Below are positions 46,226 through 58,007 of a DNA stretch of 64,000 bases, piece by piece. Made by a program: the position numbers and the translations under genes. The first letter of the stretch is position 1. Each line of letters begins with the position of its first letter. The notes under the pieces are model-generated. The model worked only from the letters and a program-made list of their open reading frames with translations. It was not told the origin of the DNA and did not search any database. This DNA comes from Puccinia triticina (Eukaryota; Basidiomycota; Pucciniomycetes; Pucciniales; Pucciniaceae): the NCBI RefSeq assembly GCF_026914185.1, contig NC_070560.1, forward strand, positions 6,687,501 to 6,751,500. Direction: 5' to 3'.

Positions 46226-46589
46226 ATGTGAGCTGTTTTCCACTTCACAACTTTCACCTCCATGTACGCACATACATTAGGGTGACAGATTACTTGAGGG
46301 GCCTTTCACAGCTCCATTACAAGTACAAATGGGTGAGAAAGCCATTAAATCCCCCACAATTCAAATTTATGTTGTGTGAAACCCCTTGCACATAGAGAAA
46401 TTGATCAACAGAAATTCACCATAAATGATGAATAATTGGGCACTAAGTAACTATCATTCATTAAATTGTTAAAATTCTATTGTGAACCCCCCTATAAATG
46501 GATCTTTGGATCTGATCCTCAATCCAATTCCCCTATTTTAATTTGCAATTATTTGTTTTTTTCCCGCGTAAAATATTAAATTTTCCCAT

Positions 46590-46930
46590 ATAAGATTGTC
46601 AAATATCTACTCATGGTGGATTTCCTGTCAAGATCTGCAGACACTGGGTGACTTCCCATAAAGATCTACAGGCACTAGGTGACTTCACATCAACATCTGA
46701 GGATCTCCCAGAACTGATCTGGAGCCCAAAAAGTAGATTTCCCTGCAAAAATCTAGACTCTTTGCTTTGGGGTTATATCCACAACTGTGAGGGTCCCTGA
46801 TGTGACAGGAAGTCATCCCCTGTAGGATCTGCAGCCTATGAGACTGCATTTGCCCCAAAAAATTGAAGTTTTGCGGCTGTAAATCAACTTTTGTAGGGGC
46901 TGCAGATTTGACAGGAAGTCCTCTACTGGG
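46590..46930. repeat. Fragment of the GGAAGTCCTC/GATCTGCAG repeat family
   Basis: TCCTGTCAAGATCTGCAGAC, GACAGGAAGTC (twice) and GTAGGATCTGCAGCC resemble the interior of 23970-24600. The termini were not found. Confidence 0.5.
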
Positions 46931-47194
46931 ACACCAGAAAAACTCAAAATAGGTGGCACCGAGCTCGCCGGGGCGCCACCAGCCAAGGGCGACATGCTTT
47001 GGCCGCGCGGCAGGCGCCCCTAGGCGCGCACCTTGCGAAAATGTGGCGCATACAACCCTATCCATCGACCACTTTTAGATGTACAGCTTTCCGGGGGAAA
47101 AACTGTTTTTTTCCCGGCTATGGTACAGGCCCTTAGTTGAGAGAGTGAGAAGTTGATTTTGATGTCCAGTCTGAGTGTACTTAACAACTGTCCC

Positions 47195-47420
47195 TCAGGG
47201 ATACGCTCGGTCACCTGAGAGCGTCCCGCGGGGACACCGCCGTCTGAGATCACTGCAGAAATTAACTGCTCGGACCAGGCTGTCCGAGCAGTTGACGGAC
47301 AGAGTTTGTCCGACAAGTTCCGCAATTTTCCAGGTCTGGATTGCGAAGGTCGTCGGACAGAGTCTGTCCGACGACTCTGTCCGACGACTGGTCCGACAGT
47401 CTTGTCTGACCAATTAGTTT
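47195..47420. repeat. GTCCGAC/GTCGGAC palindrome cluster
   Basis: CTGTCCGAGCAGTT, GTCGTCGGACAGAGTCTGTC and CCGACGACTCTGTCCGACGA give several overlapping perfect or near-perfect palindromes. The ORFs on both strands here are by-products of the symmetry. Confidence 0.6.
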
Positions 47421-47918
47421 ACGCAGTTGCGAATTGGTTTCAGAGAGCGGCTGGATATCTGACAAAAATATTGGCAGACTGTTCAATTTTTTGTAGTTGC
47501 ACAGTTGATTCAGCTCCATTGCTTTTTTCAGAGCTCAATCGGCCGGGCATAACCATAATGTAGGAACCTGCGTGAAGAGACTGCGGCAAAAATTTCATCG
47601 CATTATGCAACGTGCCGATAAGACCCACCTGTGTGAGGGGCTCAACTTCACCAGGGCAATAAATGGCAACAGATCAGCGGGAATACATGTAGGTCCACTT
47701 CCCGTGGTCCGATTAGCACATCACGTCAAAGACAAGGGCAGTGCAAAGTGGGAAACTGCGCTTTTTTGAGTCATGACTCATCATATAAACATTGGAATTT
47801 TGATACAAAACGTGCAGACGGGGAAAATTTCATGAAGAACTTCCCATCAATGAGGTTGCAAAGGGTTGAACCATATCTATCACTGGTACATCTGAGAACG
47901 TGGTTCAAATCTATTTAA

Positions 47919-47939
47919 CCCCCCCCCCCCCCCCCCCCC
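47919..47939. repeat. Poly-C tract, 21 nt
   Basis: An uninterrupted run of 21 C. The length may be unreliable in assembly. Confidence 0.9.
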
Positions 47940-48279
47940 TCCAAGTGTGCTCTGTCAATCTCAAACCACAGTTGAGCCTCAGAGGATTGTGCCTTTCAAA
48001 ATCTCACTGTTGGTGTGAATTCTCATTTATCACTTGACCATTCCAATATATTTGATCAAAAATACCTTATAGGCATGCTTTACAATTTCCATATATGTAT
48101 TCTCCTGGCCGTTCTCCTGCAAGGATGCTTGCATTGCAGGAGATTAGAAAAAAGAATGCATGGAGAGATTTCAAAATTATGTCAGTTAGTTCTCCTGAAA
48201 TTGGTGGTATATAAATTATTATTAAATCAAATTTTATCCATCCCATAGATACTCCATCTAAGTCTTGCACAGCAAGAGT

Positions 48280-48730
48280 GAGAGGCTAGTTTCTATCCAA
48301 CTTCATGGAAGGGGAATAGAACAAGGCTAATAATTAAAAAAAATTGAATCAAATTACTCAGGCGCTCAAACTGATGAAATTGAAAAGCATACACAGAAAA
48401 TCAATGACCTGGGTTCTGACTTGAAGAATGAAGGATTTTGTAGTTAGTTTTTTTATCTCTCCTGTGTTTTTTTCTCTTAACTTACCTCTGTCATTTGATA
48501 CACAAAGATTCCTCATCTGAGTTGGGTAGTTCTGGGTCTCCTGCAGCAGGTTTGAGAGGCTAGTTTATATCCCCTCTTATTTGTAGGGAGTTGAATAGGG
48601 CTAACAGTTAAAATAATTAAATTGAATTACTTAGCCACCCAAACTGACAATAATTCACAAGACATACAAATTCACTCGCTAGGTGATTATTTGAATAGTG
48701 AAGGATTTCCAAGTTAGTGTTTCTCTGTTT
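48280..48730. repeat. Diverged tandem duplication, two copies of about 180 bp
   Basis: The copies at about 48280-48465 and 48554-48730 share GAGAGGCTAGTTT at the start, GGGGAATAGAACAAGGCTAA versus GGAGTTGAATAGGGCTAA, and GAAGGATTTTGTAGTTAG versus GAAGGATTTCCAAGTTAG near the end. They lie directly upstream of the gene at 48780 on. Confidence 0.65.
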
Positions 48731-48779
48731 CATGGCTTGATTATCCTTAATAAACCACTGTCAATTGTGAAATTTCAAG

Positions 48780-50331
48780 CTCAATTTTGCTCCTTTATAT
48801 CCCAATTCAGATGAATTATTTGGTCATCTTGGCCGTTGTAAGTTTTCATTTTGTGAATTGATGTAACAGACATAGGCAATTTGCAAGAAGAATAGCTGCT
48901 AATAATATTTTGTGTATTTAGTAAATCATGATGAAGAAAAACAGTGGAGAATCACAATGACCATGCGAACAGCAAATGATTTAAAGTCACAACTTTTAGA
49001 CATTTCTCCACCATTCCACCCACCTGGTAATGGCATGGAACAATCAATTTCAATGTTGTATAAGCTTTATGTAGATGAGCTTATGTCAGTTGTTTGTGCA
49101 GAAAGTGTAGAAAAACGTTCCCACCTGCTCATTGATATTTATGGAGAAGAAGCAGCACAGTTTGCCAAAGGAGCAGCTTGTCTTCAAACATTGAGACAAT
49201 GCCTCAAAATTGCATCAGAGAATCATGGAGAGCTGTTTGCACAGGCAGAGTACAGCTTAGTTGGGGCAGCTCTGCATGCACTTTTTATCCTGCACAAACA
49301 AGGCTTGATCACCCAAGAGCAAGTAGTCCAATTTTTCAAAGCTGAAGAAGCAATAAAATTGGTGGGAAAGCACCTGGTTTACATCTATGGGAGATCCCCT
49401 AACATGACAGATTATGTAGTCTTTGTGCCTGACATGGATTTCTTGAAGCATAATTTTGAAACAAGAAACATGCATTGGTGGCTAAAAAGTGAGCAGTGGA
49501 TATGACCATATTAAGAATCAGATGGCTGATAAACATCTGTTTTTCACATTTTTATCCTATTCCTGTGTATCAGTGCTTGACAGACCTACTGAAGGAAAAA
49601 TTCTTTATAGATCAATGCAAACATTTTATGCAGAAATGGTACCTGGCATTGGCGGTAAAATTCAGAACTACATCTCAGCAAACCTCCTTCATGATGAGTT
49701 GTATCATGTATTCCAATGGAAGGGCTCTCACTCAGGCTCTGAGGTGCAAACAAGATTTCTCAAGGGTCATTTATCTTTTGTTTTGAGCCTTGCATGCATG
49801 TCCAACAAAAATGATTTTTTGTCAAACTTCTGGATTACCCACTTTATGCGCACCTACAATGCAAACACAATAGATTTATCCATTGTGGATAAAAGTTTCC
49901 TGATCCAACATAACTTGACTGAAAAACTCCTGAAAATGCAAGCAACTCTGAACAGGTCTTTGGTGAAGCAGTGGTGGTTTTCACACAATGATCGAGCTGT
50001 CTATCTTCAAGATTTAAGTTGGATCAGTGACTTTAAAGAACCATCTGTTACAGAAGAAGCCAAACATTACAGGAAACTAAAAAATGATTCTCATGATTTA
50101 TACAAAGAATTAGATGATTTCCAAAGCAACTTGAATGGGATTCATTCTATTCTGAATATCCTGTCAGATCCACAGCCCAAAGTACTCAATGGATGGCTAG
50201 AACCAGTGAAACTTTTGATTGAACCCTCAATGTTTCAAACTGTGAAGACTAAAAGTGATGGAATTCATTCAATCTACCCTGATATAAAAAGAAGAAAATC
50301 TCTGCGTGAGCTTATCAATAAAAAAAAGTGA
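48780..50331 (+). CDS. Unrecognised multi-exon gene, 3' part
   Basis: Three exon segments join in phase: about 48780-48837 (beginning not fixed), 48922-49488 and 49574-50331, with introns of 84 and 85 nt and normal GT-AG borders. This gives at least 460 aa with frequent short hydrophobic and charged segments, for example EEAAQFAKGAACLQTL and DLYKELDDFQSNLNGIHS, and a lysine-rich end (LRELINKKK). I recognise no domain. The coding sequence is AT-rich compared with NPL4 or EED. No ATG is found in the first segment, so upstream exons are likely missing from the model. It may be lineage-specific or transposon-related, since similar long AT-rich genes often accompany mobile DNA in rusts. Confidence 0.55.
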
Positions 50332-51600
50332 GAGTTCTAGCAATTTGTTGCAGAAATCTTCACAGTAGAATAAAAATCTATATTCAGAAAAGGGTTTGAA
50401 GTAATATTCATGTCTGTAGCAAAGGCCTAAAGGAATGAACAACATTCCTAGCTTCTTCTTACCTTATTATCCTCCTGTTACACATTGAATATATTTCTGG
50501 TGATTATTTGTGTCCATCTATATTTTTTTCCTTATCAAACATGGGAATTATCTGGTTTTGTGCTGCAACATCATCTCTTTCAAAAAATCAAAAAAGACAA
50601 GAAGAAGATAAAAAAAGTAGACAAGAAAATCAGAAACCAAAGGGAAAAAGAATATCTTCATTAGAATCATATATTATTATTCTTTTTCCATTTAAAGTTA
50701 CTCTGAAATGGCAGCAGTTTTGAAGACTCCTCAAAGCTTTCTTTACCTATTTTCAATATTCATTCTTGTGTTTTGCACTCTTTTGTCTCCGGCTATCCAT
50801 ATGTTCCTTCAAATCTCCAACATTGTCATTTGCTTCCATCTGTTTGTCCGCTCCAGAGAAAATCTGTTGAAAAATTTGTTATGCATCTTGGAAGTCAATT
50901 GTCTTTCACAGTTTCAGTGTACTGTCAAGCGGATAGCCAGGGGAACGATGCGTGCATCGGCTCGTCCAACGAGTCTCTAACATTCATGATTATCTATCAA
51001 AGGTATGTTAAGCAAGGTCAATTATCTATAACAACCGAAAAGTCCAATCTCTTCACTCTATGCATATGTGTGGACATTTTTTTCTTCCATCTCTGATATG
51101 TAAAGATAGATGAGGAGAATTACAGGGATATACAACCATACATACATATATGAATGAAAATAACCGATAAAAATGAAACATCACTGGGAATCTATTGACT
51201 TAAGGCTAGTATACATAAAACAAGTGGAAGAGGCTATCAGGAACAATAACTACCAACAACGACAGGGGAAACCCGAATACAGGTTGTGAAGATGAATGAG
51301 TTGAAGGAAAGATTTGACCTGCTTGACTGATGACTGAAGTAGAGGATGACTATAAATACTGATGAGGAAGATATGAATCTGTACCAAGTTCTACTACAGT
51401 TTCTTGACATGCATATGGAATAGTCGAGTGTCTATCTTTAAAGAAGGGATATCCAATGAAGACCGCACAAAATTTAAACAAAGAAAACCAGCTGGAACCA
51501 AAAAGCATAGCACCGATCGCGTATTTTTCGATCATTTGAACACAATGATGGCCAATGATGATGGTGGAAAGTAAGGAGCGACGGCAATGGTAGGTAGAGA
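50332..51600. other. Intergenic; possible isolated exon at 50861-51001
   Basis: A plus-strand stretch with CQADSQGNDACIGSSNES is bounded by a CTCCAG acceptor near 50860 and an AAAG/GTATGT donor at 51001/51002, but I could not attach other exons. The remainder is non-coding. Confidence 0.25.
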
Positions 51601-52949
51601 TTACAGAGCAGGCGATGAGATCTTGGCTTGGGTCTTCGTCGGGCTGATATGAGATGAACCTTGTTGACGATGAACAGTTTCCTCTTCTTCGTCTTCATAG
51701 CTGACTACTTCATCGGTTGGCGTAGGTGCGGTCGGTGGTTCAATCCATCTTTGGGAAAAATGTCATTTTTTTTTTTTTTGAAAACATCGCGATGAAAGAA
51801 CGTCAGCACCAACAAGAAGGCCGATGGAATCATGAGAACTTGGAGGATAGGATGACGTACTCCGCGGGGACCAAGCAGGGCAAAGAAGATCCGACGCTAG
51901 CGGCACGATTGATCCATTTGGGCGCGCCTTTACCGGTCAACAGCATGCAGAGTTCATTGCTAAAAGTGTTACAATTTCTCTTGAGAAGATCGTAAGAGGT
52001 GCCATGCCAATCGGGAGAGCGATCCAACTGGTCTAAGATAAACGCGAGAGTCTCGAGCTGAGTGGGCGGCGAGTAAGAGGGGGTGGAAGGAGGAAGCGGG
52101 GCGGGAGGGGACGACTTGTGGGAATCCGAGCTGGTTGATGAAGAGGCATATGAGCGATAGTTTCGGTCCATAGCGTAGGGTGGACTCGTTGGGATCTCGG
52201 GCATCGATGTTGGGGGATAGGCGGGCGATGGTGGGGAGTGGTACTTGTTGATGAGTTTGGCAGCTGAGGGGGGAGGCCGAATGAGCCTTCTAGATTCTTC
52301 ATCTTCGTGAGGGAAGTGGATGGAAGATGCAAATGAGGCTTGGGATCGAAGCTGGCAGCTGTCGCCGGCTGTCGGCTGGAGACCAGGCTTGACGTATCCC
52401 ATATCGATCTCGCATATCCATCGTAGGCCTGGCATGCTCGGCTGTCCATCGTCTCGGATCGGCAGCGAGAATATTCCGGAGGTCTGCGGATGTGCGTGCC
52501 CTCCAAAGGCTATCTCTCTGCCGAGAGCGGGTATCTTGACGGCTGTGTGATACAAGCCAACGCCAAAGAGCCAAGCCAAGTCTGATAACTTCCCGGATGG
52601 AAGCTACGCGCATTTATAAACCACAAAAAAAAAGTTAGCTTTTTTTTTCGATAGCTGGCCAAGAATTTACGTCGTGCCGACTCACAAGATCGTAGACCAC
52701 CAGGATAACCTGGACAGGTTTATTGTCATTCGAAGGATATACGTCTGGGATAGGGGGTTGAAAGAAGGTGGGTGACAAGCTGACCAAGGCGGGTTGGACA
52801 TGGCAGTGATCAGTCTGGATGCCTGCTGAGGATGGCGATGGTGGCTGGCGTGTTGTTCTGGTGGGCGCTGGGGGTGTTCTTAAGCTGCTTGGTGGCGGTG
52901 GCTTGGTTCTTGGGGACTGCACAGATGGAGATGGGTCTGATGGAAACAT
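51601..52949 (-). CDS. PPPDE thiol peptidase (DeSI-type desumoylating/deubiquitinating)
   Basis: Three exons join in phase to 384 aa: 52949-52686, 52603-51861 and 51748-51601. After a Pro/Ser-rich N-terminus of about 75 residues, the PPPDE fold is evident: QVILVVYDL, PSGKLSDL, GVGLYHTAV with the catalytic His107, EIAFGG, then YDLLKRNCNTFSNEL with the catalytic Cys299 and FLTG-like LLTGKGAPKWI. The family cleaves SUMO or ubiquitin from proteins. Unusually, about 110 residues of low complexity (Pro/Ser-rich) separate the His and Cys halves; typical DeSI proteins are about 170-220 aa. The last exon restores the conserved VPAEWIEPPTAPTP, confirming the splice at 51861/51748. The C-terminus has an acidic DEEEE patch. 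Confidence 0.9.
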
Positions 52950-53189
52950 TTGGGATGTGTGCCGATATGGTCAGATGGGGTCGTGGGGTGGGTGGGTGTG
53001 AGCTGGGCTGTCTATATCTAGCGGATGCAGATCATCTGACTTTCAATGCCAACCACCAAAACTCAAACTTTCCCCAACTAAACCCAACATCTACTCTATC
53101 GTCTATGGCACTTGATTGGGAGGCACATCATTGTATCCACATCCATTCCACCCTATTCCACATCCAATCATTAACCTACACCACGGGCC
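52950..53189. other. Upstream region of the PPPDE gene
   Basis: No gene is seen. The plus-strand ORFs around 52820-53350 are shadows or chance readings of this GC-rich stretch. Confidence 0.3.
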
Positions 53190-54005
53190 ATCCAGGACAT
53201 TCATTGGTTGGACCGATGGTCGCACCTGCGGCTGTCCGGCTCTTGCGCGGGGGAGTCCATCCTTTGGACGGACATTGTACTTGCCTCGCGTCGGATGGTT
53301 CGGACAAACCATCCCATGTGACCAGGGAACGTTCAGCGGATGATTGAAGGACCATCCGCTGGATGGCTCCACACTCCAGCGGGCATCAAAAAATGATTGG
53401 CCCGGCTAGCCAACGCACATCGTTGCTCGCAAGGGGTGTCGAACATGCGGCCTGTGGAACAGTTGACCTCAGGACCATGAATCTCCCGGCTACGCCATGT
53501 CGACAGCACCTTGCAGTAGCCCCACCTTCATCACACATAGACTACAGCCAACGATACCCCTTCGCCGTCCAACAGTCTATTGGACACTCAGATCAATTGC
53601 ACAGTCTTGATCAAGGGTGTCCAAGGGTTTTTTTAATTGGTGTCCATTGGACACCCTCATGAATGGAGGGCGATGCACATTGTTTCTTGCGATCATTGGA
53701 CACTCAACCGAGAGTGTCCGCTGGGCAACTTGTTTGGTGTCCATCGGACACTCCGGCTGGAGTGTCCGATTGTTGGAGCGCACGCTTGCGTGAAAAGCGT
53801 CCATTGGACACTTCTGGAGGAGAGTGTCCGATGGATGCTATTTTTCGGGCGTCCAAATGACGCTTTGGCCAGCAAAGCGGCACTTGGACGCTTTTTGAAA
53901 CCGTCCAAGTGATTCTTTTGCCCCGTAGCGTCCATCGGATGCTCTGGGAGCATCCTCTGGACGCTTCCAGGGCAAAAGCGTCCATTGGATGGGGCGGTTT
54001 CCCAG
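53190..54005. repeat. Array of GTCCAATGGAC-type palindromes
   Basis: Palindromic words such as GTCCATTGGAC, GTCCATCGGACAC and GTGTCCGATGGA recur every 40-60 bp for about 800 bp, interspersed with GGATGG/CCATCC blocks. Many pairs can fold (for example GTGTCCATCGGACACTCCGG followed by GGAGTGTCCGAT). ORFs on both strands are by-products. Confidence 0.65.
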
Positions 54006-56167
54006 AAACCCGCCCCGTGGTGTAAAAGACTCACCAAATCAATCAATAGAAATAATCACACGAGAAGGGTGCTGCTTGTTTTGGAGTAGCTGTTTCTATT
54101 GGTGGGCCCTCTTCACCAACATTGACTTCGGTTGCAGACAGCGTTGGTGGTGCAGTTGCCATCAAATATTTTGCAAACAATTTCACTGTAGCTGCTCGGA
54201 CAAAGTGTTTGTGTAGTTTGTCCAACAAGTTCTGCAGCCGGGGCAGAGCAAAATGGTTGGTCTCGTGTGTCTGCCTCAAAGTTCAAACCATGTCTAATCC
54301 ATTTCACCTCCTGTGACATCTCAGTTGTGTAGTCACCTGGAGTAGCAGATGTGGAAATGATTTTTCCTCATCCTTCCACAACCATCATCTTCATATCTGC
54401 TGTTCCAGGACTATTCATCGCAACAACTTCTTGGACAAGGTAGTCCCAGCAGTTAATATTTGCAGTGTTTGCTAGAAATTACCCAGAATTACCCATTAAA
54501 ATGGATTGAAAACAGGCCAAAGATGGTGTAAACCATTTTTAACCAAGAATGTTTGAAAATGGTTTTAAATAACTTTCATTCCGTTGCGGTGGTCAAGTCT
54601 GGCGCAAGGCGCCTAAGTTTCCAAAAGAGTTTCCGGGCGCGCGGTGCTGCAGGGCACAAGGGCGGCGCAGGATCTTCAAACGGTGGAGGCGGAGAGGTGG
54701 AACGCATATGCTGGGCGCAGAGCGTGCGGTCAAAGGCGGCGGAGCTGCGGCGTGCGGAGCGGAGTGGACTTGCTGAGTTCAGGCAGTCCAGCACAGACTA
54801 TCTAGAGCGGCACAATGATTGGGGGAAGCCGTGGGAGATGAAGCAGGCAACATCTGCGGACGTAGCTGGGGCAGAGGTGGCAAGTGGGATCCCAACACCA
54901 GAGGCTAGATAGGGGCATGGATGATGGATGATCAGGAGTTTGGCGGCTGTCTACGGCAAGTGGTGGAGGTGCAGATGACAACGTGGGGGCGGAGGCAGGC
55001 GGTGTGCGTGGGATGGGAGGAGGATTTCTATTGGGGTTATGACATTTGGTGGATCTTTACCTTGGTTTATTATCTACAGGGGAGTGGTGGAGATTTGTCT
55101 ATATACAGGGGGGGTGTTACTTCCTGCAGATTCTCATCTCATTATGCTATTCTTATACGGACTCTTGGATTAATTTACGTATTCTTACTCTTTTCTGTGT
55201 GATTGTGATTGTGGAGGGTCTTGATTATTGTTTCTTGTGGCTATTACTTGTCCCCGCAAGCACAGAAAAACTTATGTTAGGCTTACAGATGAAGTTTATG
55301 TTGAGTGGAGGAATCCTTGTGGTCTAAAATTTTATATTTAACAGGAATGGAAGGAAGGACTAAATCTTACTTGTGGTTTAAAATTGATTGAAACCAATTT
55401 TTCACTATAAAACAAGGCTTAGAGCTGCCTTCTAAATCAAGCCTTTAAGGCTAACTTAGATAATTCCATCATTGGGAGAGCAAAGCAAAATCTGAAGAAG
55501 GTACTTGGGTGCTATTTCAACCCTGTGGCCTGAGAGCATTTCAACTTTTGGTGGGTAGTTTTTCATAATCAACCTCACACACTATCCTTGGACGCTTTTC
55601 ATTCTAGTTTTCATTTCTGGGACTACCTAAGCTGAACTGATCTATTAACTATCCTCATCTGCTCCTAACCCTTCTACTTAATCTGCAATATCCTTTGAAA
55701 CATCATATTTTTGGATTGTGCACAGTGCAAGATGTGTAATGCAGGATGAAGCACACCCTATGGTGTCACAAAAAAGGAAGTTGAGCGCCTCTCAAGGCCC
55801 CAACTAAGTTAAAAAAAATATTTAGCAAGATTCTCCATGATCTTGTGCATCTTTTGTCTCCCTATTGCCTAATCACCCAATGAGGAATGGTGCTGCTATG
55901 ACAAGCTGAAAAATTCTGTTTTGAAATTCTCTCAGGCCACAGGGTCGACTTGGTGCATAAGTCCCTCTTTTGGAGGGTCACTGTGGGACGGCTTCCCCAC
56001 TCCACACATAGAGGGGCTTATTTACACGGCGGACGCACTTTTAAGGTTTTTTGCCGAAAAACCTTTGAAGTGAGGGTTCTCACTTGGAGGACCTCCGAAG
56101 TCGCCGTCCTTTGGATGATCTTTGAAGAAAATCCGAAGATTTTCCAAAGGTGGGGCAAAAACTTTGA
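54006..56167. other. About 2.1 kb without a confident gene
   Basis: A GC-rich island (about 54590-55020) holds a plus-strand ORF of 119 codons (54553-54912), rich in Gly and Ala, without known motif. The part from 55380 to 55480 contains a fragment resembling the inverted-repeat family (AAACAAGGCTTAGAGCTGCC). Nothing more is supported. Confidence 0.3.
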
Positions 56168-57242
56168 ATGACATTCAAAGGTGACAGAAATATCCGTCCG
56201 ACCACCGGGTTGGACCGGATAAAACCTTATTTTTTGACATCTCACTCTACTCCGAAGTCCATTGGGAGGAAGGACCCTCCCCTCCCAATATTCTTCGGAG
56301 GACCTTTGAATGCCTGTGACTTCGAAGGATCTTCAGAGGTGGAGCCCTCCCCTCCCAATATTCTTTGGAGGACCTCCGGAGGCCCTTCAAATGCCTGTGA
56401 CTTCAAAGGATCTTCGGAGGCGGAGCCCTCCCCTCCCAATATTCTTTGGAGGACCTCCGGAGGCCCTTTGAATGTCAACCCGTTCAATGGAGGCGAGTGG
56501 TGCCAACATCCATGGCAAAGGGCATCGCTCACCTGGACCAGTCTCCTCGACATCCCCCACCAGCTCCCCTCCGCCAACAAAGCCACCGATGTCGTCTCAG
56601 CAGGAGGGCACCCACCCAACGGTAAGCGGGTAGTTTTTTCTTCCCTCCTTGCTGACAAGAAAGAACACACATTGACCACATGATTTGACCCGATAGGCTC
56701 GCAAGGAGTCCTGCAACAGGTCGCCGCCTATCGGCCCCCAACAAGACGGTGTGGCGTTGCAAGAAGACAACCCCAACCCCCCCCCCCCCCGGCCACCAAA
56801 ACGCAAGTCATTCTTGGAGACGTTCGTCAAACAGACGGACAAGTTCTTCTCCGGCGACTTTGGTGACAACAACGCCCACTCGCCAAAGGAGGAGCGGTTG
56901 TCACGGGTTGATCAACTAGCTTCGTCCGGTTTGTCGGCTCATTTGACTCAATCTCCCCCAACACCGAAGCGAGTGAAGACCGACAGTCAACCCAAACCTG
57001 CAACCCCAACCCCTCCAACCTCACCACGCGACCTGTCAATGGACCAGTATCTCAAATTGTGCCACATCAAGGCCAAGGACAAGGTGACTCGAGCTGTGAT
57101 CAAGAATCATTTGCTCTACCACTGGTCTATCTTCAAGACCACCTCTGTCAAGACCCTCTGCGACCTCGGGATGCGCTACGGGCCTGCGGTTTTGCTTACA
57201 GACAGTGTCCCCGAGGCCATGAAACGACTCAACCAGACCTGA
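56168..57242 (+). CDS. Proline-rich gene of unknown type, at least two exons
   Basis: A first open segment (from about 56168 to a donor CAACG/GTAAGC at 56621) contains the 27-residue repeat. A second runs from an acceptor near 56698 to the stop at 57242. The second part (from ATG 56751, 163 aa) goes from PNPPPPRPPKRKS to an ordered end with HLLYHWSIFKTTSVKTLCDLG and YGPAVLLTDSVPEAMKRL. I recall similar reading frames as repeated, lineage-specific proteins in rust genomes, but no function is known to me. It is next to the CACTA-like transposase, so it may be element-encoded. The joining phase of the two segments is not settled. Confidence 0.45.
56266..56475 (+). repeat. 81-bp tandem repeat, in frame
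   Basis: AATGCCTGTGACTTC recurs at 56309 and 56390, and CCCTCCCCTCCCAATATTCT at three points, giving two full units and two partial ones. The period of 81 bp (27 codons) keeps the frame, encoding NILWRTSGGP and EPSPP blocks. Confidence 0.8.
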
Positions 57243-58007
57243 CGTGTTCCCTCCCGCACCTGCCACCTCCCCCACTCCTCACTTGCTTGTTTAAATTGGC
57301 CTGTTACCCCTACCCCTGTGACCCACCCCCTGCAATTCCTCTTTGGTCCCATAAGCTCATGCCCCTACCAATCCTGCTCACTCTTGGTTTGACCTGCAAT
57401 CTCCTGCAAGCTGATGCAATGTCTGTTGAGATGGTGAAGCCCGTATGTAGTTCTTGTATGCTTGTACATAGATATGCTTCTACCAAGCAGCCCATTACTA
57501 CAGTCTACCGGTTCCTCACTATTGAGACTTTTACTCACTGAATCCAATCCTTATCTTCACTGTCAACCCCCCTGCCCGTGAGCACCGGTAGCCCCTCAGT
57601 TTCAGTCCCTGGTGTCCCTCAACAATGCCTTTGTCTTATTTATTGTTTTCTTGTGATTTACTCTGATGGGAATATCATGCTTATACAATTTCCCTCTCAA
57701 GAATACTTATCCAAATTACCTCTGATGAAAAATAAAGAAGTCAACCAAAAAAACTAAGTTCAATTGGGCTATACTGCACATAACTCAACAAGCATGCAGA
57801 CTTGCTTGCACAACAATGATGGAGAGAAATTCCCAAGCTAGCTTCATAAATAATGATTGACATAAAACATGCTACACCCATTAATGAAATGTATGTGGTG
57901 AACAGCTACATCCTTTGGATGAAATGGTTGGGGTCCCTTGTATGAAATGGATGGGGTGAAAAATTCTACATAGTAGAGGAACATCCATTCAAATAAACAA
58001 AGACATT
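57243..58007. other. Spacer between the proline-rich gene and the transposase
   Basis: Pyrimidine-rich then AT-rich non-coding sequence. AAATGGATGGGGTGAA-like words repeat near 57920-57950. No terminal inverted repeat was identified. Confidence 0.3.

Noticed and set aside
47175..47563. Overlapping ORFs on both strands
   Set aside because: They come from the palindromic GTCCGAC cluster and have no independent support.
52819..53347. Plus-strand ORF of 171 codons opposite the PPPDE gene start
   Set aside because: It is antisense to the first PPPDE exon and its promoter and has no known motif.
54553..54912. 119-codon Gly/Ala-rich plus-strand ORF in a GC-rich island
   Set aside because: Compositional bias alone can keep such a frame open; no motif or splice support was found.
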